NCBI RefSeq assembly: GCF_004745945.1
Contig: NZ_SRLE01000005.1
Coordinates: 186,001 to 250,000, forward strand
Direction: 5' to 3'
From: Mangrovimicrobium sediminis
Lineage (GTDB): Bacteria > Pseudomonadota > Gammaproteobacteria > Pseudomonadales > Halieaceae
Length of the DNA: 64,000 nucleotides
The position numbers and the translations under genes were made by a program. The notes beneath the pieces are model-generated. The model ran no database searches. It was not told the DNA's origin and was given only the letters and a program-made list of their open reading frames with translations. Of the stretch, positions 54,719 to 62,909 are shown in pieces (position 1 is the first letter of the stretch; the number at the start of each line of letters is the position of its first letter).

Positions 54719-55552
54719 GTGCAGGACGTGGTTGACAGCCCGGCGGTAGAGCGTCGCTACGCCAGACATTCCCCGCGCATCGCGTTCCGGGTGTTCGCCG
54801 CCGCGGTAGCGGCGCTGATGCTCTGGGCGTGGTGGATTCGCGACCACCGTTACCTCGAGGCGGAATCCGGCCTCGGCTACCTGCTGGGTATCATCGGCGT
54901 CAGCCTCATGCTGCTCCTGCTCCTCTACCCATTGCGCAAGCGCCTGGCAGCTATGCGCAGCTGGGGCAGGCTGGCCAGCTGGTTTCGCCTGCACATGGTG
55001 CTCGGCGTGATGGGGCCGCTGTGTATCCTCCTGCACTGCAACTTCCAGCTCGGTTCCACCAACAGCAGCGTCGCCCTGGGCTGTATGCTGCTGGTCGCCG
55101 GCAGCGGCCTGATCGGGCGTTACCTCTACGGCAAGTTCCACTTCGGCCTTTACGGTCAGCAGGTCGAGTTGCGCCAGGTGCGCAGCGACCTCGAGTTCAT
55201 CTACAACCAGATGCAGCAGGGCGACCCGGACCCGGCCCGGCGCGAGGCCGCGCGCAACCTGTTCGAGGGGTGTACCGATATCATCGACAGCCAGCGCGGC
55301 GGCGTGTCCCTGCGCCAGTTGCTGCGCCAGCGCAACTGGCTGCGCAAGACCGCGAAACAGATCCGCCAGGCGGGCGGGACGGACGACACCCTGCGCAAGC
55401 GGCAGCGCGCCCTGGCCAGCCTGCTCGACAAGCTGGCCGGCCTGCGCCTGTTCGAGCGCCTGTTCGGCTTCTGGCACGTGGCCCACATCCCGGTCTTCCT
55501 GTTGATGGTGGTGACGGCCATCATCCACGTGGTCGTGGTGCATTGGTACTGA
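54719..55552 (+). CDS. Di-haem b-type membrane cytochrome (ferric-reductase-like pattern)
   Basis: A 277-residue protein with about five membrane helices (residues 22-40, 52-72, 90-108, 118-134, 252-274). Two His pairs spaced 14 residues apart, His92/His106 and His256/His270, fit the bis-haem b pattern of ferric reductase/NOX-like and related b-type cytochromes. Between them is a soluble loop of about 110 residues rich in charged helix. It probably takes electrons from the quinone pool or the divergently encoded flavoprotein and delivers them to periplasmic haems. Start: GTG at 54719 or 54728. The 21-haem gene begins 4 bp after the stop. Confidence 0.75.
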   Translation: MQDVVDSPAVERRYARHSPRIAFRVFAAAVAALMLWAWWIRDHRYLEAESGLGYLLGIIGVSLMLLLLLYPLRKRLAAMRSWGRLASWFRLHMVLGVMGPLCILLHCNFQLGSTNSSVALGCMLLVAGSGLIGRYLYGKFHFGLYGQQVELRQVRSDLEFIYNQMQQGDPDPARREAARNLFEGCTDIIDSQRGGVSLRQLLRQRNWLRKTAKQIRQAGGTDDTLRKRQRALASLLDKLAGLRLFERLFGFWHVAHIPVFLLMVVTAIIHVVVVHWY

Positions 55553-55556
55553 TGCA

Positions 55557-57119
55557 ATGTGCGCGTGCAGATGCCTTGTCGTCCTCCTGTTCGCACTGGC
55601 CTGCCTGGCCGGGCCGGCGCAGGCGCGCCTCGACCTCAAGTCCATGGTGCTCATGCCCGGCCCCCTCAGCGCCGCGCACGCCGACGAGGAGGAGAACTGC
55701 GACGCCTGCCACCGCGGTTTCGACAAGGCGGGCCAGGATGAACTGTGCCTGGACTGTCACGAGGCGGTGGCCGCCGACATCGCCGGCAAGAGTGGCTTCC
55801 ACGGCCGCTCGCCAGCGGTTGCGGCGAGTATCTGCAAGGGATGCCATGTCGATCACAAGGGCCGCGACTTCGACATCGTCGCCCTGGACCGCGACACCTT
55901 CGATCACCGGCTCACCGATTTCGAACTCACCGGCGGCCACCAGGGCGTGGCCTGCGACGGCTGCCACGCCGCGGACACGCCGTTCCGCGACACCGGTTCC
56001 GACTGCGCCGGCTGCCACCGCGAGGACGACCGTCACCGCGGCGAACTCGGCGAGGACTGCGGCGGCTGCCACAGCACCGAGGCCTGGGCCATGACTGCCG
56101 CGTTCGACCACGCGGAGACTGGCTTTACCCTGCGCGGCGCCCACCAGGAGGCCGCCTGCGGCACCTGCCACGCGGGCGAGCGCTACAGTTTCGACGACAC
56201 CGCCTGCGTCGCCTGCCACCAGCTCAAGGATGTTCACCTGGGGCGCTATGGCGAGGATTGCGCGCGCTGCCACAGCGAGCGCGAGTGGAGCACGCCGAGC
56301 TTCGACCATGCCGGCGAGACCGATTTTGCCCTGCTCGGCGCCCACGCCGAGACACCCTGCCGGGCCTGTCACTTCGACGACGTGGCGGGCACGCCGCCGG
56401 CCACTGACTGCGCCGGCTGCCACCGCGAGGACGATGTCCACGCCGGTCGCCACGGCAGCGATTGCAGCCAGTGCCACGACAACCAGCAGTGGCGCAAGAC
56501 GCGCTTCGACCACGCCCGTGAGGCCGACTGGCCGCTGCGCGGTGCCCATGCCGACCTAGCCTGCCTGCAGTGCCACCAGGGCGCGCTGGACGACCCGCTG
56601 GAGACCCGCTGCGTGGCTTGCCACCAGAGCGACGACGTGCACCGCTCCGCGGCCATGCAGGAGTGCGACACCTGCCATGGCACCGAAGCCTGGTCCGGCG
56701 TCAGCGGCTTCGACCACGAGCTCACCCGCTTCCCGCTCGAGGGCATGCACGCCATCGCCGCCTGCGGCGACTGCCATGCCGGCCATGAATTCACCCAGGC
56801 CAGCGACGCCTGTATCGACTGCCACCGGGCCGAGGATGCGCATTCGGGTTCCCTGGGCGGCGAATGCCACCAGTGCCACACGCCCAACGGCTGGAGCCTG
56901 TGGCAATTCGATCACGCGGCGCAAACCGGCTTTGAACTTGCCGGCGCCCACCGGGGACTCACGTGCGACAGCTGTCACCGCGGCGAGAGCGCCAGCGATG
57001 TGGCCCACGAGTGCGCGGGTTGTCACGCGCAGCAGGACCGGCACGACGGGCGCTTCGGCGGCGACTGTGGCCGCTGTCACAGCGATGCATCCTTTGGAGA
57101 TATTCAATGGCACAGGTAA
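55557..57119 (+). CDS. Periplasmic 21-haem c-type cytochrome
   Basis: A 520-residue exported protein (signal peptide cleaved near 'AQARLD') with 21 CxxCH haem sites. After three N-terminal sites come six repeats of about 66-68 residues, each with three CxxCH motifs in the frame 'FDH...F.L.GAH....C..CH.........C..CH..DD.H.G..G.DC..CH....W'. Every repeat carries three extra histidines (FDH, GAH, D.H), one per haem, so bis-His ligation is expected throughout. It should act as a long electron wire in the periplasm or within the porin. It overlaps the next gene by 13 bp. Confidence 0.9.
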   Translation: MCACRCLVVLLFALACLAGPAQARLDLKSMVLMPGPLSAAHADEEENCDACHRGFDKAGQDELCLDCHEAVAADIAGKSGFHGRSPAVAASICKGCHVDHKGRDFDIVALDRDTFDHRLTDFELTGGHQGVACDGCHAADTPFRDTGSDCAGCHREDDRHRGELGEDCGGCHSTEAWAMTAAFDHAETGFTLRGAHQEAACGTCHAGERYSFDDTACVACHQLKDVHLGRYGEDCARCHSEREWSTPSFDHAGETDFALLGAHAETPCRACHFDDVAGTPPATDCAGCHREDDVHAGRHGSDCSQCHDNQQWRKTRFDHAREADWPLRGAHADLACLQCHQGALDDPLETRCVACHQSDDVHRSAAMQECDTCHGTEAWSGVSGFDHELTRFPLEGMHAIAACGDCHAGHEFTQASDACIDCHRAEDAHSGSLGGECHQCHTPNGWSLWQFDHAAQTGFELAGAHRGLTCDSCHRGESASDVAHECAGCHAQQDRHDGRFGGDCGRCHSDASFGDIQWHR

Positions 57120-59290
57120 TTCAACGCGCCACCGGCCTGGTCCAGCTGGCGTTGCTGCTGCTGGCCTGCGCCTTCCTGGCCGGGCCCTTCCTGGCCGGGT
57201 CCGCCCAGGCCCGGGAGGCAGCGCCCACGCAACCCGCGTTCGACCATTTCACCACCGGCTTCGAACTGCGCGGCGCGCACCGCGACCTGCAGTGTGAGGA
57301 GTGCCACCAGGAGGGGCGTTTCGTCGGCACGCCGCGCGAATGCCAGATCTGCCACAGCCCGAACAGTTTCCTCGACGCCTCGTTTGCACCGCAGGACCAC
57401 ATTCCGACCACCGCCACCTGCGACAGCTGCCACACCACCTTCAACTGGCAGGAGGTGGTGCGCGTCGACCACAGCCAGCTGCCATCCAGCTGCGCCCTGT
57501 GCCACAACGGCCGCCTGGCCGAGGGCAAACCGGCGGATCATGTGCCCTCCGGCCCCCAGTGCCTGGACTGTCACTCGACCATGGCCTGGCTGCCTGCGGG
57601 CTTTGATCACAGCGGCATTACCGGCAATTGCCAGAGCTGCCACAACGGGACCTTCGCGGATGGCAAGCCGGCGCTGCACATCCCGACCAACCAGGACTGC
57701 GCGGACTGCCACGCGACCTTCGCCTGGCTGCCGGCCACATTCAGCCACGCCGGGGTGACCGGCAACTGCACCCAGTGCCACAACAACACCCTGGTTGAGG
57801 GCAAGCCCGCGGACCACCTGCCGACCAGCCAGGATTGCGTGGCGTGTCACTCGACCATGGCCTGGCTGCCGGCGACCTTCGATCACGCCGGCATCACCGG
57901 CAACTGCCAGAGCTGCCACAACGGCACAACCGCCGAGGGCAAGGCGGCGGACCATATTCCCACCAGCCAGGACTGCGTGGTGTGTCACTCGACCATGGCC
58001 TGGGTGCCGTCGAACTTCACCCACCAGGGCATCACCGGCAACTGCCAGAGCTGTCACAACGGTAACTTTGCCGAGGGCAAGGACGCGGGCCACATTCCCA
58101 CCAGCCAGGACTGCGCCGTGTGCCACTCGTCTGTCGCCTGGGTGCCGGCGAACTTCACCCACCAGGGTATTACCGGCAACTGCCAGAGCTGTCACAACGG
58201 TAACTTTGCCGAGGGCAAGACTGCCGACCACCTGCCGACCAGCCAGGATTGCGCCGTGTGCCACTCGACCATGGCCTGGGAGCCGGCGAACTTCACCCAC
58301 CAGGGCATTACCGGCAACTGCCGCAGCTGCCACAACGGCGACTTCGCCGACGGCAAGCCGGCCGACCACCTGCCGACCACCCAGGACTGCGCCGCCTGCC
58401 ACTCGACCATGGCCTGGCTGCCGGCGACATTCGACCACCGCGGGATTACCGGCAATTGCCAGAGCTGCCACAACGGCAATGACGCCGAGGGCAAGCCGGC
58501 GGACCACCTGCCGACTACCCAGGACTGTGTTGCCTGTCACTCGACCATGGCCTGGCTGCCGGCGGGCTTCGACCACACTGGCATCACCGGCAACTGCCAG
58601 AGTTGCCACAACGGCAACGAGGCCGAGGGCAAGCCCGGCGACCACATCCCGACCACCGCGGACTGCGTCGCCTGTCACTCGACCATGGCCTGGCTGCCGG
58701 CGAGCTTTACCCACGACGGCATCACCGGCGGCTGTACCAGCTGCCACAACGGCACCACCGCCGAGGGCAAGCCAGGTGATCACCTGCCCACTACCCAGGA
58801 GTGCAACGTCTGCCACTCCACCATCGCCTGGGAACCGGCCAACTTCACCCACCAGGGCATCACCGGCAACTGCCAGAGCTGCCACAACGGCACCACGGCG
58901 GAGGGCAAGGACCCGGGGCACTTCCAGACCACCCGCGACTGCGGCTACTGCCACACGACCATGGCCTGGGAGCCGGATATCTTCAGCCATACCACGCCCA
59001 ACTACCCGGGCGAGCACGCCCGCAACCTGGGCTGCACGGACTGCCACACCACCAACGCCGAGCTGATCCCGTGGCGCTTCGCCGCCTACCAGCCGGACTG
59101 CGCCGGCTGTCATGCCAATGACTACGAGCAGGACGAGCACAAGAAGCACGAGAATCCCGACCGCGACTACACCGTGTCGGAGCTGCGCGACTGCACCGGC
59201 GCCTGCCATATCTACACCGACGCGACGCTTACCCGTATCAAGGAAACGCGCTTCGGTGAACACCGTGTGGGGGACAGGGACTTTGACTAG
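57107..59290 (+). CDS. Large multihaem c-type cytochrome (27 CxxCH + 1 CxxxCH)
   Basis: A 727-residue exported protein (signal peptide cleaved near 'SAQAREA'). I count 27 CxxCH motifs and one CxxxCH ('CTGACH') at the C-terminus: up to 28 haems. Three sites precede eleven exact 46-residue repeats of two haems each ('CQSCHNG..AEGK.ADH.PT..DC..CHSTMAW.P..F.H.GITGN'), and three to four follow. Each repeat has two further His (DH, F.H) for bis-His ligation. The start is ATG at 57107 with GGAGA 7 nt upstream. It probably lies at or beyond the outer membrane and passes electrons outward or inward. Its stop overlaps the porin gene start. Confidence 0.9.
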   Translation: MAQVIQRATGLVQLALLLLACAFLAGPFLAGSAQAREAAPTQPAFDHFTTGFELRGAHRDLQCEECHQEGRFVGTPRECQICHSPNSFLDASFAPQDHIPTTATCDSCHTTFNWQEVVRVDHSQLPSSCALCHNGRLAEGKPADHVPSGPQCLDCHSTMAWLPAGFDHSGITGNCQSCHNGTFADGKPALHIPTNQDCADCHATFAWLPATFSHAGVTGNCTQCHNNTLVEGKPADHLPTSQDCVACHSTMAWLPATFDHAGITGNCQSCHNGTTAEGKAADHIPTSQDCVVCHSTMAWVPSNFTHQGITGNCQSCHNGNFAEGKDAGHIPTSQDCAVCHSSVAWVPANFTHQGITGNCQSCHNGNFAEGKTADHLPTSQDCAVCHSTMAWEPANFTHQGITGNCRSCHNGDFADGKPADHLPTTQDCAACHSTMAWLPATFDHRGITGNCQSCHNGNDAEGKPADHLPTTQDCVACHSTMAWLPAGFDHTGITGNCQSCHNGNEAEGKPGDHIPTTADCVACHSTMAWLPASFTHDGITGGCTSCHNGTTAEGKPGDHLPTTQECNVCHSTIAWEPANFTHQGITGNCQSCHNGTTAEGKDPGHFQTTRDCGYCHTTMAWEPDIFSHTTPNYPGEHARNLGCTDCHTTNAELIPWRFAAYQPDCAGCHANDYEQDEHKKHENPDRDYTVSELRDCTGACHIYTDATLTRIKETRFGEHRVGDRDFD
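57491..59008 (+). repeat. Eleven tandem 138-bp repeats
   Basis: Units start every 138 bp from 57491 (spot checks at 57767, 58871 fall exactly on the TGC of the CxxCH codon). Each encodes 46 residues with two haem sites. The copies differ by synonymous and conservative changes, so the array is maintained but not recently duplicated. Confidence 0.95.
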
Positions 59291-61022
59291 CCAGCCTGCC
59301 GGCGGGAACTGCGCCCGCACTACCCTGGCCGCACTGCTGTGCTGCCTGCCCATGGCCCTGCTACTACCGGCCGCGGCCCGCGCCCAGGCGCCCGCCGCTG
59401 CAGCGGAAGCCGCCTGGGACAGCGAACGTGTCGACAGCGAGATGAAGCGCGCCGCCCAGTTGTACAGCGCGCGCGACTTCGCCGGCGCCTCGCAAATCTA
59501 CTGGGAAGTCAGCCAGAACGCGCCGGCGGACCAGGCGGCCTGGGCCCTTGAGTTGTACGCGGTGTGCCAGGAGAAGCAGGGCCAGCGCGAGCAGGCGGTG
59601 GCGACCTACGACCTGTGGCTGCAGCGTTACGCCGGCAGCGAGGGCGAAGTGCGCGTGCAGCAGCGGCGCACTGCGCTGGTTACCGCGACTGCGGCGCCGC
59701 GTGCCAGCGGCCGTCGCGCCGAAAATCGCGATGAGCGCCAGCTCTACGGCAGCGCCTCGCTCATGTACCGCGGCCTGCGCCGCGAGATCGAGGACGGCGA
59801 GAGCGATACCCCGATGTCGTCGCTGTCCGGCGATGCCGACGTCTACCTGCGCGCCTCGACCGGCGGCTTCCTGTGGCGCGGCCGCGCCAGCGGCGGCTAC
59901 CTCGCGGACGGCGCCGATGACGGTGATTCCCAGGGGCGTGTGCGCAACCTTTACGTCGGCGTGCAGCACGCGGACAGCGGCGCGGAACTGGTGCTCGGCC
60001 GTCAGCGCACCAGCGACAACGGAATCTACGGCTACCTCGACGGCGTCGAGATCAGCTACCCGGTACTGGACAACCTGACCCTGCGCCTGCTCGGCGGCGG
60101 CCTGGTTGGCAGCAGCCAGGATGCGCCGAGCAGCGACCACAAGGTATACAGCCTGGCGGCGGAGTACGAGCTCGTCGACCCGCGTATCAAGTTCACCGTC
60201 TACGGTATGGAGCAGACCTTCGAAGGGGTGACCGAGCGGCGCGCCCTGGGCGGCGAGTTCTCCTGGTTCAACGAGCGCTCCTACTACCTGCTCATCGCCG
60301 ACTACGATATCGAGTTCCAGGAAGCCAATAACCTGATGTTCAACGGCAACTGGACCTTCGGCACCGCGACCAACGTGGCCCTGTCGCTGGGTTACCAGCG
60401 CAGCCCCTTCCTCAGCGCCAGCAACGCGCTGATCGGCCAGTACGAACTGGACCTCGACCAGGTGCTGGAGCGGCTGGGCCCGAACCAGGATATCTACGAT
60501 GCAGCGCTCGAGCGCACCGCGCTGAGCCGCTACGCCTCGCTGGTGATCAACCAGCCGCTGGGCGAGGGGCTGCGTATGATCGGCGAGATCTTCCACTACG
60601 AACTCAGCGAACTGCCGCAATACGACCCGGCCTTTGAGGCGCCGGACAGCGACGCCAATACCACCTACGGCCTGCAGTTCATCAACGAGAAGACGCTGTT
60701 CGATAACGACGTGCTCAGCATCGGCGCTCGCTACACGGTCGGCGACTTCGCCGACAGCAGCGTGTTGTACCTCGACGAGAAGCTGCGCTTCGGCAACGGC
60801 GTCGACCTCACCCTGCGCCTGACCGCCGCCCAGCGCTCCCCCGAAGGTGGCGATCGCGATTCGTTCAATATCCGCCCGGGCCTGCGCCTGGACTGGTACC
60901 TGTCGCGGGACCTGTTGCTGGACTTCGAAGCCGGCTACGAGTACATGCAGCAGGATTTCGAGGTCATGGACTTCAAGGTGCACCAGGGCTACGTACTGAT
61001 GGGCGTGCACCAGCGCTTCTGA
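59283..61022 (+). CDS. Outer-membrane beta-barrel protein with TPR-like N-terminus
   Basis: About 579 residues. A signal peptide ends near 'ARAQAP', residues about 45-120 look TPR-like ('QLYSARDFAGASQIYWEVSQNAPADQAAW'), and from about 160 to the end alternate amphipathic strands form a barrel of about 20-26 strands, ending in the outer-membrane consensus final aromatic 'GVHQRF'. This is the porin expected of a porin-cytochrome conduit. The start is uncertain: TTG at 59283 (8-bp overlap with the cytochrome stop) or GTG at 59265. It completes the plus-strand cluster of b-cytochrome, two multihaem proteins and barrel. Confidence 0.8.
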   Translation: MTSQPAGGNCARTTLAALLCCLPMALLLPAAARAQAPAAAAEAAWDSERVDSEMKRAAQLYSARDFAGASQIYWEVSQNAPADQAAWALELYAVCQEKQGQREQAVATYDLWLQRYAGSEGEVRVQQRRTALVTATAAPRASGRRAENRDERQLYGSASLMYRGLRREIEDGESDTPMSSLSGDADVYLRASTGGFLWRGRASGGYLADGADDGDSQGRVRNLYVGVQHADSGAELVLGRQRTSDNGIYGYLDGVEISYPVLDNLTLRLLGGGLVGSSQDAPSSDHKVYSLAAEYELVDPRIKFTVYGMEQTFEGVTERRALGGEFSWFNERSYYLLIADYDIEFQEANNLMFNGNWTFGTATNVALSLGYQRSPFLSASNALIGQYELDLDQVLERLGPNQDIYDAALERTALSRYASLVINQPLGEGLRMIGEIFHYELSELPQYDPAFEAPDSDANTTYGLQFINEKTLFDNDVLSIGARYTVGDFADSSVLYLDEKLRFGNGVDLTLRLTAAQRSPEGGDRDSFNIRPGLRLDWYLSRDLLLDFEAGYEYMQQDFEVMDFKVHQGYVLMGVHQRF

Positions 61023-61122
61023 TGGCCGGGGGGCCCGGTCGGGCACCCCGCATTCACTTCCCGTGAATAACTGAGTTATAGTTCCCCCCGACGACAATCA
61101 GAACTATCCAGTCGGGTCGAGT

Positions 61123-61845
61123 ATGGAAGATGGGGGCAAGCCGCGCCGTTCGTTCCTGAATGAGCTGCGCCGGCGCAAGGTGATCCGCACCTGTGTGCTG
61201 TACATCCTGCTGTGCTGGGGTGCATTGCAGGTGATCGACATCGTCGGTCCTGCGCTGGGCTTCGACGAGGACCTCATCTCCCGCTACCTGCTCTACGCCT
61301 CCGTGCTGGGTTTTCCCGTCACCTTCGCGCTGGCCTGGTTTTTCCAGGTGTCCTCCCGCGGTATCGTGCGTACCCGCAGCTTCGAGGAGCGACGCATCCT
61401 GAACAATGTCCCGCCGATCAACGACCGCCGCAGCCAGGGTGTCTCGGGCTTCCTCAAGCGCGGCGATGACGGCGAGGTGCAGTGGGTGATTTCCGCCGAG
61501 ACCGGGCCGCTCAGCGGCCTGAGCTATGCGGTGCGCGATTCACTGGTGCTGGGGCGCGCGCTGGAGTGCGACCTGGCCATCGTCACGCCGCATGTGTCGC
61601 GCCAGCATGCGCGCATCGATGCCGACGACGGTCGGCTGTTTATCGAGGACCTCGGTTCCTCCAACGGCACCATGGTCAACGGCAAGCGGGCCGGCGGTCG
61701 GCAGCAGTTGCGCCACGACGATGAAATTCGCCTGCACGATATTATCTTCCGGGTGACCGAGCGCCTGTCGAAACCGCACAGTGAGCGCCAGGCCAGCGAC
61801 CAGACGACGTTTATTCACGCGGCAGATCTCGAACGCGGCGACTGA
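61123..61845 (+). CDS. Membrane-anchored FHA domain protein
   Basis: A 240-residue protein. The N-terminus 'FLNELRRRKVIRTCVLYILLCWGALQVIDIV' (core ELRRRKV..., with one helix plus a second at about 60-80) is the membrane module often fused to TPR or cyclase domains. The C-terminus (residues about 138-215) is a forkhead-associated domain: 'LGRALECDLAI', 'VSRQHARI', 'DLGSSNGTMVNGKR' hold the phosphothreonine-binding residues. It should bind Thr-phosphorylated protein made by the Ser/Thr kinase encoded close by. It is 100 bp after the porin gene. Confidence 0.87.
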   Translation: MEDGGKPRRSFLNELRRRKVIRTCVLYILLCWGALQVIDIVGPALGFDEDLISRYLLYASVLGFPVTFALAWFFQVSSRGIVRTRSFEERRILNNVPPINDRRSQGVSGFLKRGDDGEVQWVISAETGPLSGLSYAVRDSLVLGRALECDLAIVTPHVSRQHARIDADDGRLFIEDLGSSNGTMVNGKRAGGRQQLRHDDEIRLHDIIFRVTERLSKPHSERQASDQTTFIHAADLERGD

Positions 61846-61896
61846 ACGGTTGGCCTTCCCCCGCTGTGCCGGCCGCGGCCTGGCGCAGCAACCGGA

Positions 61897-62754
61897 CTAG
61901 CGCAGCATCCAGAACAGCGCGCCAACCACCATGATGGTCAGCATGACCCACACCAGGCGGTCGTGGCGTTTGCTGGTGCGCGCGCTTTCCTCGCTGAACT
62001 GTGCGTCTTCGCCGGGTTGCAGTGCGGGGAATGACTGCGCGTGGCCCGGGGCGGAAGCGGAGGCGCCGACGATAACAACCGTCACGTTATCGCGGCCGCC
62101 GGCATCCAGCGCCGCCTTGACCAGTGCCTGGCCCTGCGCCTGCGGCGTGGCGTGTTCGCGCAGCAACTGGGTGATCTGCGCATCCGACAATTCGTCGGTG
62201 AGCCCGTCGCTGCACAGCAGGATCTGTTCGCCGCGGTGCATCTCGCCGCGCACCCGTTCGGGGTTGACCTGGATGCTGTCGGAAACACCCAGCGACTGGC
62301 TCAGCACGTTGCGCTCCGGGTGCTGCGCCGCCTGTTCCGGGGTGATTGCGCCGCGCGCGAGCATTTCGCTGACCGGGTTGTGGTCGCGGGTCAGCTGGCG
62401 CAGCTTCTCGCCGTCGAACAGGTAGGCGCGACTGTCGCCGACCCAGGCGATCTCGAAGTCGTTGTCCTCGAGGTGCATGGCGACCACGGTGGAGCCCATA
62501 TTGCTCGACGGGCGCTTGGCGATTTCGTTGAGGATTTCCTGGTGGGAATGACGGATGGCATCGACCAGCAACTCGCCGGCGGCGAGGTCGCGCACCAGGG
62601 TGTCGCGGACGATGGCCGATGCGATTTCACCGTTGGCGTGACCGCCGACGCCATCGGCGACCAGCCACAGGCCACGATCAGCGTCTGCCTCGAAGCTGTC
62701 TTCGTTGTGGCTGCGTTTGTGTCCGGGGTGGCTGTCAGCGAAGAATGCGGTCAT
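61897..62754 (-). CDS. PP2C-type Ser/Thr protein phosphatase
   Basis: A 285-residue phosphatase. Metal-binding and catalytic motifs are intact: 'HKRSHNEDSFEA', 'WLVADGVGGHANGE', 'CSDGLTDELSD' and 'GGRDNVTVVIV'. The last 20 residues form a membrane helix ('LVWVMLTIMVVGALFWML'), so the enzyme is tail-anchored with the active site in the cytoplasm. It reverses the activity of the divergent Ser/Thr kinase (155 bp away), and with the FHA protein forms a PppA/PpkA-type signalling module. Confidence 0.93.
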   Translation of the reverse strand: MTAFFADSHPGHKRSHNEDSFEADADRGLWLVADGVGGHANGEIASAIVRDTLVRDLAAGELLVDAIRHSHQEILNEIAKRPSSNMGSTVVAMHLEDNDFEIAWVGDSRAYLFDGEKLRQLTRDHNPVSEMLARGAITPEQAAQHPERNVLSQSLGVSDSIQVNPERVRGEMHRGEQILLCSDGLTDELSDAQITQLLREHATPQAQGQALVKAALDAGGRDNVTVVIVGASASAPGHAQSFPALQPGEDAQFSEESARTSKRHDRLVWVMLTIMVVGALFWMLR

Positions 62755-62851
62755 TCAATATTCTGGTTTTGATCGCGGGCAAATCCGTCTGAGTCTGAGT
62801 TTATACCAAGTTAACGCACTGTATCGCGACTTTTTCACAGCCTGCCCGTAA

Positions 62852-62880
62852 TTGAGTGTAAGATGCGATCTGACTATGCT
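62852..62880 (+). promoter_or_regulatory. Putative sigma-70 promoter of the kinase gene
   Basis: TTGAGT (62852-62857) and TATGCT (62875-62880) separated by 17 bp, 29 bp upstream of the kinase ATG. Each element matches the consensus in four or five of six bases. Confidence 0.45.
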
Positions 62881-62909
62881 AGGGGGCGCTGGCTTAAGTC
62901 GAAAACACA

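Noticed and set aside
57491-59008. CRISPR-like array
   Set aside because: Units are 138 bp, without unique spacers, and are in frame within a cytochrome gene.
57104-59353. A 749-codon open frame antisense to the repeat cytochrome
   Set aside because: It is produced by the regular codons of the 138-bp repeats and by GC-rich third positions; the opposite strand has a signal peptide, 28 haem motifs and continuous operon structure.
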